Source of the DNA: an uncultured Aquimarina sp.
GTDB lineage: Bacteria; Bacteroidota; Bacteroidia; Flavobacteriales; Flavobacteriaceae
Assembly (NCBI GenBank): GCA_947498595.1
Contig: CANMKX010000002.1
Location: 62,001-126,000, forward strand
Direction: 5' to 3'
DNA: 64,000 bases
The notes under the pieces are model-generated. The model was given only the letters and a program-made list of their open reading frames with translations, did no database searches and was not told the DNA's origin. Numbering within the stretch: position 1 is the first letter of the stretch; each line of letters starts with the position of its first letter. Positions 34,429 through 43,911 of this stretch are shown piece after piece. The translations under genes and the position numbers were made by a program.

Positions 34429-35736
34429 TTATTTTTTTCTAAAATATACTGCTACTGGAACTCCATTAAAATCGAATTCTTTTCTCAATTGATTTTCAAT
34501 ATATCTTTTATATGGATCTCTTACATATTGTGGTAAATTACAAAAGAATGCAAATTGTGGTTGTGGTGTAGGTAATTGCATACAATATTTAATTTTCACA
34601 AATTTACCTTTATAAGCTGGTGGTGGATAATGCTCTATCACAGGAAGCATTGTATCATTCATCACACTAGTCTTAATTTTTTTGGATCTATTTTTATAGA
34701 CTTCTACTGCAGTTTCTATCGCTTTAAAAATACGTTGCTTAGTCATTGCCGAGATAAACACAATAGGCACATCTGTAAATGGCTCTATTTGCTTTCTGAT
34801 ATGTTTTTCGAAGTCTTTTAATGTATTGCTCTGTTTATTTTCTACCAGATCCCATTTATTAACCAGTATAACAATTCCTTTACGGTTACGTTCTGCCAAC
34901 CAAAAGATGTTTTGTACTTGAGCATCAAAACCTCTGGTTGCATCTACAACTAATAAACATACATCACTATGCTCAATTGCTCTTACTGATCGCATTACCG
35001 AGTAAAACTCTAAATCTTCTTTTACTTTGGCTTTACGTCGTATCCCTGCTGTATCAACCAAGTTAAATTCGAACCCAAAGCGATTATATTTTGTATCAAT
35101 AGCATCTCTTGTTGTTCCTGCAATATCGGTTACAATGTATCTATCCTCTCCTATTAAAGCATTTATAAAAGATGATTTTCCTGCATTAGGTCTTCCTACA
35201 ACGGCAAATCTAGGCAATTCACTTTCTTCTTCTTCCTCTATCTCTGGTAAGGCTTCAACCAATGCATCTAATAATTCTCCCGTACCACTACCGTTAATAC
35301 TTGCAATAGTATAATATTCTCCTAGTCCTAAATTATAAAATTCAACAGCATCAGCTTCACGCTTTCCATTGTCTACTTTGTTTACTGCTAAGAGTACTGG
35401 CTTTTTTACTTTTCTTAATAGTTTCGCTACTTCTTCATCCATCCCCATAATACCGGTTTCACCGTCTACCATAAAGATAATTGCATCAGCTTCATCTATT
35501 GCTAACTCAACTTGCTTATCAATTTCTGCTTCAAAAATATCATCACTTCCAACTACATATCCTCCTGTGTCTATCAACGAAAACTCTTGTCCGTTCCAGT
35601 CACTCTTTCCATAATGACGATCTCTAGTTACTCCACTCACTGCGTCTACAATCGCTTCTCTTCTTTGTATCAACCGATTAAAAAAAGTTGATTTTCCTAC
35701 GTTTGGTCTCCCAACAATCGCTACAATATTACCCAT
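34429..35736 (-). CDS. der: Ribosome biogenesis GTPase Der
   Basis: This is the double-GTPase Der (EngA) that helps assemble the 50S subunit. G domain 1 has [14 protein letters not shown] and NKVD; G domain 2 has GRPNAGKSS (about 180), DTAGI and NKWD; a KH-like domain closes the protein. The start at 35736 ([16 protein letters not shown], 435 aa) matches the usual length; an in-frame ATG 9 codons upstream is less likely. It is a core gene, with the MtfA-like gene upstream. Confidence 0.97.
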   Translation of the reverse strand: MGNIVAIVGRPNVGKSTFFNRLIQRREAIVDAVSGVTRDRHYGKSDWNGQEFSLIDTGGYVVGSDDIFEAEIDKQVELAIDEADAIIFMVDGETGIMGMDEEVAKLLRKVKKPVLLAVNKVDNGKREADAVEFYNLGLGEYYTIASINGSGTGELLDALVEALPEIEEEEESELPRFAVVGRPNAGKSSFINALIGEDRYIVTDIAGTTRDAIDTKYNRFGFEFNLVDTAGIRRKAKVKEDLEFYSVMRSVRAIEHSDVCLLVVDATRGFDAQVQNIFWLAERNRKGIVILVNKWDLVENKQSNTLKDFEKHIRKQIEPFTDVPIVFISAMTKQRIFKAIETAVEVYKNRSKKIKTSVMNDTMLPVIEHYPPPAYKGKFVKIKYCMQLPTPQPQFAFFCNLPQYVRDPYKRYIENQLRKEFDFNGVPVAVYFRKK

Positions 35737-35838
35737 CTTACTAGATTCTATAATTTTTTGCAAAATTATACTTTTTATTTTAGAGGTAGCACTTTTCTAC
35801 TATTTATCTGCTCATTTTATTATTACAGTAGTAATTTT

Positions 35839-36636
35839 TCATTTTTTATTAGTATTCGCAAGGTCTTGATTAAAACATGCGACCATCATTTTGTAGAGTT
35901 TTGGGTGTTTTCTTCGTAATAATTTAGGTCTACTAAAAAAATATTCGGATGCTACGGCTAAAAATTCTGTTTCTGAAGTTCCTCCATAATTGCGAATATC
36001 TGATTTATCTTTATTGATAGCTTCCATCTTATTGCGAATTAATTGCAACCATGGAATGTATTGGTGATTTTCTAATAATTGTTTTGGTATCCCATCAATT
36101 ACTCCATCAGTTTTATCTAATAAATGGACAAATTCGTGTATTGCGGTATTTAATTTATCTGTATTATTCTCAAATCCATGATGCAAAGCTCTTTTTGACA
36201 ATATCATTTGATTCTCAAATCTACCTGTCCCCACCAATCCTGCTATATTTGCTATTCCTGTAGGGTTTTCGAAGTTAAGGTCTTTATCAAAATAATCTGG
36301 ATATAACAATACTGTTTTTAAATTGATATATTTCCAATTATCAAATCCAAATATTGGAATTACAGCACTCGCTGCTACTAATAGCATATCAATGTCTTCT
36401 ACAGTGGTTTTTACTCCTTCTATAGATACATCGTCTAAAAAGTTCATGATTTGGATTTCAAATCGTTCTTTCTCTTTTATTGTTAATTTGGTATAATACT
36501 CAACTGATTCGTTTAATATCGGTTTCCATTCTTGAGGAAAAGGAGCTATATCTTTTTTACGTTCTTTATTTTTCTTCAACACAAAAAATAAAGTACCGAA
36601 AAATATAATTATTATGACAAGTATATATAAAAGCAT
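35839..36636 (-). CDS. MtfA-like zinc peptidase
   Basis: This 265-aa protein has an N-terminal membrane helix (about 2-20) and a C-terminal zincin domain. The zinc motif is HEFVHLLDKTDG (HExxH, about 166-177), with a downstream ETEFLAVASEYFF (about 224-236) that supplies the third ligand, as in MtfA (PF06167), a peptidase linked in E. coli to the glucose regulator Mlc. That partner is not expected here. The membrane anchor is common for flavobacterial members. Confidence 0.88.
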   Translation of the reverse strand: MLLYILVIIIIFFGTLFFVLKKNKERKKDIAPFPQEWKPILNESVEYYTKLTIKEKERFEIQIMNFLDDVSIEGVKTTVEDIDMLLVAASAVIPIFGFDNWKYINLKTVLLYPDYFDKDLNFENPTGIANIAGLVGTGRFENQMILSKRALHHGFENNTDKLNTAIHEFVHLLDKTDGVIDGIPKQLLENHQYIPWLQLIRNKMEAINKDKSDIRNYGGTSETEFLAVASEYFFSRPKLLRRKHPKLYKMMVACFNQDLANTNKK

Positions 36637-36729
36637 GCTTTAAAAATTTGAGTTCAAAAATACTCTTTATTTATAAGCTTTTATTTTTGTCTTTTTTGTA
36701 TATTGTAGTGTTCTTTTCTAGGAAAAGAA

Positions 36730-36767
36730 AAAGTCCAACTGCCCGTAACACTTAAAGCAGTTGAACT
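36730..36767. other. Long hairpin upstream of the MtfA-like gene
   Basis: AAGT-CAACTGC pairs with GCAGTTG-ACTT (36730-36767) around a 14-nt loop. Two smaller hairpins (CAACT/AGTTG near 36823-36841 and CCGTA/TACGG near 36852-36868) follow. The 337-nt gap 36637-36973 has no ORF. A structured RNA is possible, but no promoter is obvious. Confidence 0.35.
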
Positions 36768-36883
36768 TATTCATAATTGATAGTTAGTCAGTGAAATTAA
36801 TTTCTGTTAGCAAATATAGACAACTGCAAGCCTAAGTTGTTTGCGGATAAGCCGTAGTCTTTTTACGGAACAAAATTCAGCAG

Positions 36884-36936
36884 AAAAAACAAAACCGTAA
36901 CCTCATATAAATATGATAGTTACGGTTTTGTTTTTT
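36884..36936 (-). terminator. era terminator
   Basis: A long stem AAAAAACAAAACCGTAAC / GTTACGGTTTTGTTTTTT (36884-36901, 36919-36936) carries an AT-rich loop that can extend the stem. It directly follows the era stop. Confidence 0.88.
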
Positions 36937-36973
36937 CTTATTAGATGTAGCTTTTTTAGCTTATTTTTTTGAA

Positions 36974-37858
36974 TTATTTTTTATTATATCCAAAACGTTT
37001 TAATTGTCGTTCACTACTTCTCCAGTTTTTATTAACCTTTACATACAATTCTATATGAACTTGCTTGTCAAAAAACAGTTGTAAATCTTTTCTTGCTTCC
37101 ATTCCTACTCTTTTTAAAGCTGCTCCTTTATGCCCTATAATGATTCCTTTTTGTGATTCACGTTCTACCATGATCACAGATCTCATTCTAATGATGTCAT
37201 CATCTTCAAAAAACTCTTCTGTTTCAACTTCTACTGCATATGGAATCTCTTTTTTATAATGCATTAGAATTTTCTCTCTAATTTTTTCGTTTACAAAAAA
37301 GCGTTCTGGTTTATCTGTTAGTTGATCTTTTGGATAAAATGCAGGTGATTCTGGTAATAAAGATACGATACGTTCAAATACTTCTTTTACATTAAAATTT
37401 TCTAATGCTGATATTGGAAATACTTCTGCATTTGGAACTTTATCTTTCCATAATTGCATTTGTTCTTCTAATTGCTCTTGATTTGATTTATCTATTTTAT
37501 TCAGTAATAATAATACTGGAATTTTTGCATTGGTAATTTTATCAAAAAAAGCTTCATCTTTCAATTCTTTTTCTCCAATCTCAACCATATAAATTAATAC
37601 GTCGGCATCTTCAAATGCAGATTTAACAAAATCCATCATTGATGCTTGTAACTCATATGCTGGTTTTATAATTCCCGGAGTATCTGACAATATCATCTGG
37701 AAATCTTCTCCATTTACAATCCCTAAAATTCTATGCCTAGTTGTCTGTGCTTTGGATGTAATTATTGATAATTTCTCTCCTACAAAGGCATTCATTAATG
37801 TAGATTTACCAACATTAGGATTTCCTATAATATTTACAAATCCAGCTTTATGACTCAT
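36974..37858 (-). CDS. era: GTPase Era
   Basis: This 294-aa GTPase works in 16S rRNA maturation and 30S assembly. The G domain shows GNPNVGKSTLMNAF (about 11-24), DTPGI (about 58-62) and NKID (about 120-123); the C-terminal KH domain has IIGHKGAALKRVGMEARKDL (about 244-263) that binds the 3' end of 16S rRNA. Length and motif order are standard. Upstream, 99 nt separate it from the DUF6787-like gene. Confidence 0.97.
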   Translation of the reverse strand: MSHKAGFVNIIGNPNVGKSTLMNAFVGEKLSIITSKAQTTRHRILGIVNGEDFQMILSDTPGIIKPAYELQASMMDFVKSAFEDADVLIYMVEIGEKELKDEAFFDKITNAKIPVLLLLNKIDKSNQEQLEEQMQLWKDKVPNAEVFPISALENFNVKEVFERIVSLLPESPAFYPKDQLTDKPERFFVNEKIREKILMHYKKEIPYAVEVETEEFFEDDDIIRMRSVIMVERESQKGIIIGHKGAALKRVGMEARKDLQLFFDKQVHIELYVKVNKNWRSSERQLKRFGYNKK

Positions 37859-37957
37859 ACTCTTCTTTTATTTATATGTTGCAAAGGTAATTTCTTTCTT
37901 ATTGATTTTTAAAATTCTCTTCTTCTTTTTTCTGCTAATGGACTAAAAATCTTTTTC

Positions 37958-38467
37958 TTAATCTTCTTTTATAAGTTTAAATCTTTTTAGCATCTTTTTT
38001 TCCATATTCCAAAAGAAACGGTGTTGTCCAAATAACCATCCGTATCCTACTAAAAAGATTTGATAAAAAACAAAGCTTGAAAATATAAATAGCGGCCAAT
38101 ATAAGATTGCGGGTAAATTTGCTGTCGTTAATCCTACTGCTTTTAAAATAGGTCTTCCTATCATTACAGAACTAGAGCCTGTAATGGAGAATACGATAAA
38201 AATTACAATCAACTCCCATCGATAAGTTACTTGCCATCGATTTTCTACTTTTGAGAATATTTTTAAAACTAATTTTAGTAGCAAGAAGCTTATGACAATT
38301 GTTAAGATTATAGTAACAATCATTTCCATTGGTATTAAAGCATCGAATCTTCCTATTAAAAGTGTTGCTATTTTATATCCTACATATCCTATCCCTAAGA
38401 GTCCTATACACAACCACAGAAATTGCCAAGTTTTTGTTATTTCCCAATATTCTTTTAATCTATTCAT
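37958..38467 (-). CDS. DUF6787-like membrane protein (paralog A)
   Basis: This 169-aa protein has four predicted transmembrane helices (about 15-35, 47-67, 84-104 and 120-142) and a conserved tail GQHRFFWNMEKKMLKRFKLI. It is a close paralog of the protein at 44284-44808: both start with M-RLK-YWEI and share RWELIVIFIVFSITGSSSVM and the FFW-ME-KML tail. The family is of unknown function and, as far as I recall, limited to Bacteroidota. It is not obviously in an operon with era. Confidence 0.8.
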   Translation of the reverse strand: MNRLKEYWEITKTWQFLWLCIGLLGIGYVGYKIATLLIGRFDALIPMEMIVTIILTIVISFLLLKLVLKIFSKVENRWQVTYRWELIVIFIVFSITGSSSVMIGRPILKAVGLTTANLPAILYWPLFIFSSFVFYQIFLVGYGWLFGQHRFFWNMEKKMLKRFKLIKED

Positions 38468-38621
38468 CTTCTTTTATATCGATCTATTATTGCTCTTCTC
38501 TTGAAAAGGGGCGCAATATACTTCAAAAAAATATTCCATTTTACTATTCTATAACCGAAAAAACAAAAAGCTACATATCTTATATCAAAATGCAGCTTTT
38601 ACTTGTATTCTTGTCATTTTT

Positions 38622-39689
38622 TTATTCATAAACAACTTCTAATTTTTCTGAAATCGGTATACTTTGACAACTTAGAATGTAGCCTTCTTCTATTTCTTTT
38701 TCGTCAAGTACTAAATTATTTTTCATGTGTACTTTTCCTTCTTTCAGTTTACAAATGCATGTAGAACACACTCCTCCTTCGCACGAATATGGCGGTTCAT
38801 ATTTATGATCTATTAAAGTTCTTAATATCGTTTTACCTTTCGGTACTGTTATAGCTGCTATTTTTCCTGCTATTTCAACTTTTAGTTGTGCATTATCATA
38901 TCCTTCTATAGTTTTTGCTGTTGTATTTCCCCCAAAACTTTCTATATAAATACGATCGTTTGGCACATCTATATTTTGTAATGCTTGTTGTGTATTACTT
39001 ATCATAGATCCTGGCCCACATATATAATATTCTGCATTTTGAGCATATAAGGGATATTCATTAATAAACCATTCTATTGATTTTTCATCAACTCGACCTT
39101 TTCTATATAAATCTGTTTTTGAGTTCCATAAATCCGACCATTTCATTTTAGGTCTGCTTAGTGTATGAATTAAAATAAATCGATCATTATATAGTTCTTG
39201 AAGCTCATCTAATGCTTCTTTAAATAGTATTGATTCTTCGTTTTTATTTCCATATATCATATAGACGTAACTGTGTTTTTCTGTCAACAATACTGTACGT
39301 AAAATAGAAAATATGGGAGTAATACCGCTTCCTGCTGCAAATAGATAATATGTTTTATAGTTTTGAGGTTGTATTGTCGCAAAAAACCTTCCATCTGGCG
39401 GCATTACTTCTATACAGTCTCCTTCTTTAATTGTATCATTTATATAATTAGACACTAGTCCATCTTTGACTCTCTTTACTCCTATTGTTAAAACATTGTC
39501 CAATGTAGGTGCGCTGCATAAAGAATAAGATCTTCTTACTTCTTTATCCTCAATGCTAAATTTTAACGTAAGGTACTGTCCTGGTTTATATTCAAATACT
39601 TTTTTTAATTCTTGAGGAATTTCTAAAGATATAGTACTTGCATCTGATGTTTCTTTTTTAACTGTAGTAACTTTTAATGTATAAAACAT
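38622..39689 (-). CDS. Ferredoxin-NAD(P) reductase type electron-transfer subunit
   Basis: This 355-aa protein has PaaE-like architecture: FAD domain with RRSYSLCSAP (about 53-62), NAD domain with AAGSGITPIFSILR, and a C-terminal 2Fe-2S domain with CEGGVCSTCICK and a distal CQS. I use the ATG at 39689 (MFYTLKV); a GTG lies two codons upstream. It starts 28 nt after the Rieske oxygenase gene, so it most likely feeds electrons to that oxygenase rather than to the phenylacetyl-CoA epoxidase. Confidence 0.92.
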   Translation of the reverse strand: MFYTLKVTTVKKETSDASTISLEIPQELKKVFEYKPGQYLTLKFSIEDKEVRRSYSLCSAPTLDNVLTIGVKRVKDGLVSNYINDTIKEGDCIEVMPPDGRFFATIQPQNYKTYYLFAAGSGITPIFSILRTVLLTEKHSYVYMIYGNKNEESILFKEALDELQELYNDRFILIHTLSRPKMKWSDLWNSKTDLYRKGRVDEKSIEWFINEYPLYAQNAEYYICGPGSMISNTQQALQNIDVPNDRIYIESFGGNTTAKTIEGYDNAQLKVEIAGKIAAITVPKGKTILRTLIDHKYEPPYSCEGGVCSTCICKLKEGKVHMKNNLVLDEKEIEEGYILSCQSIPISEKLEVVYE

Positions 39690-39717
39690 ACTCACGGATT
39701 TTCATTTGATTATTAGG

Positions 39718-40932
39718 TTACTTCAACTCTTGATGTTTTTCAATCCATTCTTTCACTACGCTTTGAAATTTACGTATTGCAAATTCTCCTCGTTGTGCTT
39801 GTGCTCCTACACTAAAAAAAGGGGATTGCAACGACTTTTGTTGTTGTTCACACGCATATATATCTTCTAACATAAAATCTCCTGATGCCATTGGGTCTGT
39901 TTCGGGATCTCCGTCATATTTCCCTTTATTTCCATAATGCTGCCAAACTTTGCTCATAGATGATTTTGTATATTGTTTGGTAAATTCCCATTCACTTACA
40001 TTCATCATTTTTGAACGAATTACCACAAGCGTTCTATCTGGTGCTAATGGGGTAACATGAAACGTGTTCCAAGCGCTCTCTCCTTCTGTTATTCCTATAT
40101 TAGGAAACAACCAAGGTACATAGGCTCCAATTTTATCTTCGGATACCGAATCGATTAATGGTTGTGGTGATGCATTTTTTACATCTTGTGCATATGCTGG
40201 TATTAAAGGCTCATAAAACCAATAATGCGGTCCTGCCCAACCAAACTCAGCTTTTGCATGATCATACATATTTAATGTTCCTTCATGCAAATGTGCTAAG
40301 TGATAATGGTCTATATAATTCTCTACTATAATTTTCCAGTTTGCTTGAATCTCTTTGGTATAAAAAGGTGTCTCATCTTTTTCTTTATACTCCACTAATT
40401 CTTCTACAATATGTGGACCTAAATAGGGTTCTACTTCTCCAAAGAACTCCATGATAGAAGGTGCGTTTTTGTTAGGGTGTACAAAGAGCATTCCTTTAAA
40501 TATATCTACTGAAGCTTCGTGTAAATTAAGTCCACACTTATGTAACTCTCCTTTTAATTCTGGAAATTCTTCTTTTTGTTTGGGTAAACTAATTAGATTT
40601 CCTTCTAAATCATATGTCCAATCATGATATGGGCATGTGATGGCTTTTTTTCCTTTCCCCACTGCTCTCAATAATTGCGTTCCTCTATGCCTACACATAT
40701 TATGAAACGCTCGCAATCTTCCATCTCTTCCTTTAACAATAAATATATTATTTAATCCTGCCTGTACACTAATGTAATCTCCTGGTTCTTGCACATCTTC
40801 TATAAGTCCTGCAAATTGCCATGTTTTACTAAATATCTCCTTCATTTCTAAATCAAACCATTCTTGAGAGGTATATGCTTCAACTGGTAGATCGTGCATC
40901 ATCTTCTTCCCCATTTCTGATTTTTTATCCAT
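39718..40932 (-). CDS. Rieske non-heme iron oxygenase, alpha subunit
   Basis: In this 404-aa protein the Rieske cluster ligands are visible (Cys80-x-His82 in MCRHRG, Cys100-x2-His103 in CPYHDW), as is the catalytic iron site (Glu204, Asp208, His211, His216 in ENYIDHYHLAHLHEG). The protein is paired with its own reductase. The single-alpha-subunit plus FNR-type reductase layout is like the glycine betaine, stachydrine and carnitine monooxygenases as well as some aromatic hydroxylases; the substrate cannot be told from sequence. No beta subunit gene is nearby. Confidence 0.92.
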   Translation of the reverse strand: MDKKSEMGKKMMHDLPVEAYTSQEWFDLEMKEIFSKTWQFAGLIEDVQEPGDYISVQAGLNNIFIVKGRDGRLRAFHNMCRHRGTQLLRAVGKGKKAITCPYHDWTYDLEGNLISLPKQKEEFPELKGELHKCGLNLHEASVDIFKGMLFVHPNKNAPSIMEFFGEVEPYLGPHIVEELVEYKEKDETPFYTKEIQANWKIIVENYIDHYHLAHLHEGTLNMYDHAKAEFGWAGPHYWFYEPLIPAYAQDVKNASPQPLIDSVSEDKIGAYVPWLFPNIGITEGESAWNTFHVTPLAPDRTLVVIRSKMMNVSEWEFTKQYTKSSMSKVWQHYGNKGKYDGDPETDPMASGDFMLEDIYACEQQQKSLQSPFFSVGAQAQRGEFAIRKFQSVVKEWIEKHQELK

Positions 40933-41052
40933 ATTTTATTGTTTCTCTTTTAATTTATATCATCAATTATTGCTTTAATACTGTCTCTTTTAAAGTTAAT
41001 ACTTTTTATATCATTTAGCAACATAAACAACTCTATATCAACCTTAATATGA

Positions 41053-41520
41053 TTAGTTTTTTATTAACGGCAGATCACTAATTATAGTTAAATGTCTCAC
41101 CGTTTCGATATAATCATCTATTTGTAAGAATCTATAAAATTTTCTTGCAGGTAGTACTTTTCGTATTTTATTAAAATGAGATAATTTTGTTGTTTCCATC
41201 TTTTTCTCTAGCTTAAACATTTCTTTCATGTATTTTTCAGCTTCTTCGTCTGTAAATTTTTTACTACTCAATTGAGTCTGCGTTAATTTTATATGCTTAG
41301 AAACTAGCTCGTCTTGTGCTAACAGATAAGTATCCATAAGCTTCCAAAACTCTTTAGTTTCTTTTTCTGTAAAGCTCATATTAAACCTCAACAATTGCTT
41401 ATATTCTGTAGCTGCCATATCAACTGTATACTTTACTAAGTCTTCTTTATTTTGAGCGTGTACTGTATAACTTCCTATAAGTAATGTTATAACTAAAATT
41501 ATTTTTTTCATTTTTTTCAT
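41053..41520 (-). CDS. Small secreted helical protein of unknown function
   Basis: I set the start at ATG 41520 (MKKMKKIILVITLLIGSYTV, 155 aa), which gives a proper signal peptide; ATG 41511 is equally good, and the longer in-frame start at 41595 is unlikely because the promoter lies inside that stretch. The mature protein is helical and Lys/Glu-rich (SFTEKETKEFWKLMDTYLL, then FKLEKKMETTKL), similar in style to periplasmic Spy/CpxP-like or LTXXQ-type proteins, but without a clear motif. Its promoter carries an FNR-like box (41576-41589). Confidence 0.7.
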   Translation of the reverse strand: MKKMKKIILVITLLIGSYTVHAQNKEDLVKYTVDMAATEYKQLLRFNMSFTEKETKEFWKLMDTYLLAQDELVSKHIKLTQTQLSSKKFTDEEAEKYMKEMFKLEKKMETTKLSHFNKIRKVLPARKFYRFLQIDDYIETVRHLTIISDLPLIKN

Positions 41521-41545
41521 TTTTTTTGTTTTTAAATTTCTTCTA

Positions 41546-41589
41546 CAAACTTCTCCTTTCTTTACTTTTTTTCTTTTGACATACATCAA
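41546..41589 (-). promoter_or_regulatory. FNR-like box and -7 box before the small secreted protein gene
   Basis: The palindrome TTGACATACATCAA (41576-41589) has its centre exactly 36.5 bp from the G of a GAAGTTTG -7-type element (CAAACTTC, 41546-41553) on the minus strand. The transcript would start near 41541, about 20 nt before the ATG. It shares this geometry with three other promoters in the window. Confidence 0.65.
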
Positions 41590-41624
41590 AATCATATTTT
41601 ATTTTTCTCACTAATAGTTTGTAA

Positions 41625-41666
41625 AAAAAGGGAGTCGTTATTAATAAATAACGACTCCCTTTTTAA
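41625..41666 (-). terminator. Terminator of the membrane/cyclase operon
   Basis: The stem AGGGAGTCGTTATT / AATAACGACTCCCT (41631-41644, 41649-41662) is flanked by A and T runs and directly follows the 78-aa gene. Confidence 0.9.
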
Positions 41667-41685
41667 TTTTCTTTTTTATAATATC

Positions 41686-41922
41686 CTAACTCACACTATA
41701 CTCTATTATTGAATAAATAGCAATCCCTAACCAAATCATTAGTAATGTCCAGTATAAAATTGGGGTTTCTTTTTTTGATATTTCTTCTACAAAGTGAATT
41801 TTTTGAGTTTGTAATGCATATATAATACCTAATAAGATTAATGCTATCCAGAACCATCCCCATTCATAAAGTATAGCAAAGATCATGCATATCAATGCTA
41901 AAAACGTTTTCCACTTTTTCAT
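41686..41922 (-). CDS. Small membrane protein (paralog of the 104-aa protein)
   Basis: This 78-aa protein has two or three membrane segments (about 5-20, 22-38, 54-74). It resembles the 104-aa protein at 43912-44226: a W-x-W pair after the first helix, a Phe-Ile/Val-Glu motif in the loop (IHFVEEI against TYFIEPI) and a LYW start of the last helix. It is the last gene of a leftward operon. Its function is unknown. Confidence 0.7.
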   Translation of the reverse strand: MKKWKTFLALICMIFAILYEWGWFWIALILLGIIYALQTQKIHFVEEISKKETPILYWTLLMIWLGIAIYSIIEYSVS

Positions 41923-41931
41923 TTACTTGAT

Positions 41932-43011
41932 TTAATCTGTATATCTAATAGTATGTATGTCTATTGTTTCTTTTTTTCCTTTTAATAAAATCCCTCCTAA
42001 ATATTTACTAATAAATCTTTGTTTTAGAGCAAGATCTTTTAATAAACTTCCTGATATCAAAATCGGCACTTTATGTGGGTTACATTCTGCTTGAATTCTT
42101 GCTGAGGTATTTATTACATCTCCATGATAAGCTAGTTCTTTTTTAACTACGCCAACTTCTGCTACCATCAATTTTCCTCCATGAAGTCCAGCTTTAAATT
42201 CTGGTGTCACGTTATATTTAGTTGTATAATATGCTTTTTTTGATAATAATTTGCGTTGAAAAGAGAAGAATAACTCTACACAATTATTATCTACCAATCC
42301 TTTTTTATAAGGCCAACTTAATACAGCTTCGTCTCCGACATACTGATATATTTCTGCCTGAAAGTTTATTACAATTTCGTTTAAATCATAAAAACAATCT
42401 TGAATCAATTGACTATATTGGTAATGACCTAATTGTTCTGCTATAGTTGTTGATGCTTTTAAATCTAAAAACATAAATATTCGTTTTTCTTCTTTGGGTT
42501 TTCTGTATTTCCCTAAAAGCATTTTAAAAAAGATTCCTCTTCCAAATTTTTCATTAGATATTTTTATAAATGAGAATACTATTGAACATACATTGAGATA
42601 TAATATCATCACCCAAAATGTTTTATTAGAGTACCACCAACCTCTACTACTATTAATCTCTAATCCATAGGTTTTTGCTATATAATTGCTAATAAAAGTG
42701 AATACGATTATGGTAAATAAAAAATAAATAGTTGTTTTGAGTATTAAAATCAACCCTATAGATAATCTTTTTATTAAATGTCTTTCAAAAAAAGTTTCAA
42801 CTATGGCATAAAAAGCTCCTAATACCATTCCTGCGTGTATTGAATATTTGTACCAATGCTTAAGAGGAATATCATACTTTAATAAAAATGTCACTCCTTC
42901 TTCTTCGTATACACCATAATATCTAAATGTTGTAAAAAAACACATTGCAATTCCCCAAAAAAGAACTGATTCTACAAGTGAATTAAAATATTGTCTTATG
43001 TTTTGACTCAT
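41932..43011 (-). CDS. Membrane-bound class III adenylate/guanylate cyclase
   Basis: This protein of about 359 aa has four N-terminal membrane helices (roughly 12-32, 46-66, 82-105 and 130-150) and a C-terminal class III nucleotidyl cyclase domain. Metal-binding aspartates are visible in FLDLKASTTIAEQLG (about 181-195) and VGDEAVLSW (about 226-234), and ELAYHGDVINTSARIQ (about 296-311) is the usual transition-state loop. The start at ATG 43011 is used; a TTG lies two codons upstream. It lies in an operon of small membrane proteins under an FNR-like box. cAMP or cGMP production is inferred from the family. Confidence 0.88.
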   Translation of the reverse strand: MSQNIRQYFNSLVESVLFWGIAMCFFTTFRYYGVYEEEGVTFLLKYDIPLKHWYKYSIHAGMVLGAFYAIVETFFERHLIKRLSIGLILILKTTIYFLFTIIVFTFISNYIAKTYGLEINSSRGWWYSNKTFWVMILYLNVCSIVFSFIKISNEKFGRGIFFKMLLGKYRKPKEEKRIFMFLDLKASTTIAEQLGHYQYSQLIQDCFYDLNEIVINFQAEIYQYVGDEAVLSWPYKKGLVDNNCVELFFSFQRKLLSKKAYYTTKYNVTPEFKAGLHGGKLMVAEVGVVKKELAYHGDVINTSARIQAECNPHKVPILISGSLLKDLALKQRFISKYLGGILLKGKKETIDIHTIRYTD

Positions 43012-43053
43012 ACTCAAAAATAAAAAATCTAATTCACTAATTAATCTTATTTA

Positions 43054-43902
43054 TCAGATACTCTTTAATCTTGAACTAATTTCTTTTAATCGTATTATTT
43101 GCTGAACTATTATTGGTAGCATAAATATCCCTCCTGAGAATTCTAACACATAAGTTAATATAGAGAAAATTCCTCCTGCTGTGGTATTAGTTACACTGGT
43201 TGAAATATATAATGCATAAATTGCCAAGAAAAACAACACCACTTCTATTACACTAAAATTAAGTGTTTCAAGATCTGATAATTTCACTAACCATTTGGAT
43301 ATATTTTTAAAATGACTAAATACACCTTTTTGCTTTCGTTTTTCTAATACATCTATTCTATGTTCAAGTTCATCATTAAGTTCTGTATTATATCGATATA
43401 TTTTTTGCTTACTTAGGGTATAAATAATCAAGATAATCCCTATAGTTAATAAGCATCCTATAAAAATTCGCACATCAAACAATGCTAGCATTACCAATGC
43501 TCCTATAACACTTATTAGCGAAGTAAATCCCTGTGTTATGTCATGCTCAAAAAAATCGACTAACTCTTTTATTAATGCACTCCGGGCTGCTATAGAAGAT
43601 ACAGATATTTTTTTTTCGTTTTGTATAGCTACAATTTCTGACGCCACATTTGTATAAATATATGTATATGCTCTTGTATCATAAAATCTACGAATCACTC
43701 CTATAATAAAACTAACACCATATAATCCACAAAACAACCATAATCCGTTGTATTTGGTATCAATCAAATCATTAATTGCGATTCCTAAAACTAATGGTTG
43801 CAAAACTTTAGATATATTTTCTAATATCAATAAAACAAATGTTATAGAAATCCTCCATTTATAGCGTATAAACAGCTTTGATATTGAAAAATCTGTTTGC
43901 AT
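43054..43902 (-). CDS. ABC-transporter-type six-helix membrane domain protein without ATPase
   Basis: This 282-aa protein resembles only the transmembrane half of an exporter (ABC_membrane_3 type): FIRYKWRISITFVLLILENI at the start, about five or six long helices, and cytoplasmic extensions. No Walker A, signature or Walker B motif is present, and the neighbours do not encode an ATPase. Length and borders look intact rather than truncated. It sits between the cyclase gene (42-nt gap) and the 104-aa membrane protein (9-nt gap), so it may be part of a signalling membrane complex. Confidence 0.75.
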   Translation of the reverse strand: MQTDFSISKLFIRYKWRISITFVLLILENISKVLQPLVLGIAINDLIDTKYNGLWLFCGLYGVSFIIGVIRRFYDTRAYTYIYTNVASEIVAIQNEKKISVSSIAARSALIKELVDFFEHDITQGFTSLISVIGALVMLALFDVRIFIGCLLTIGIILIIYTLSKQKIYRYNTELNDELEHRIDVLEKRKQKGVFSHFKNISKWLVKLSDLETLNFSVIEVVLFFLAIYALYISTSVTNTTAGGIFSILTYVLEFSGGIFMLPIIVQQIIRLKEISSRLKSI

Positions 43903-43911
43903 TTTTTATTT

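Noticed and set aside
43054-43902. Truncated ABC transporter gene
   Set aside because: The neighbouring DNA does not encode an ATPase fragment, and the flanking gaps are short and regular, so the protein seems naturally to be a membrane domain only.
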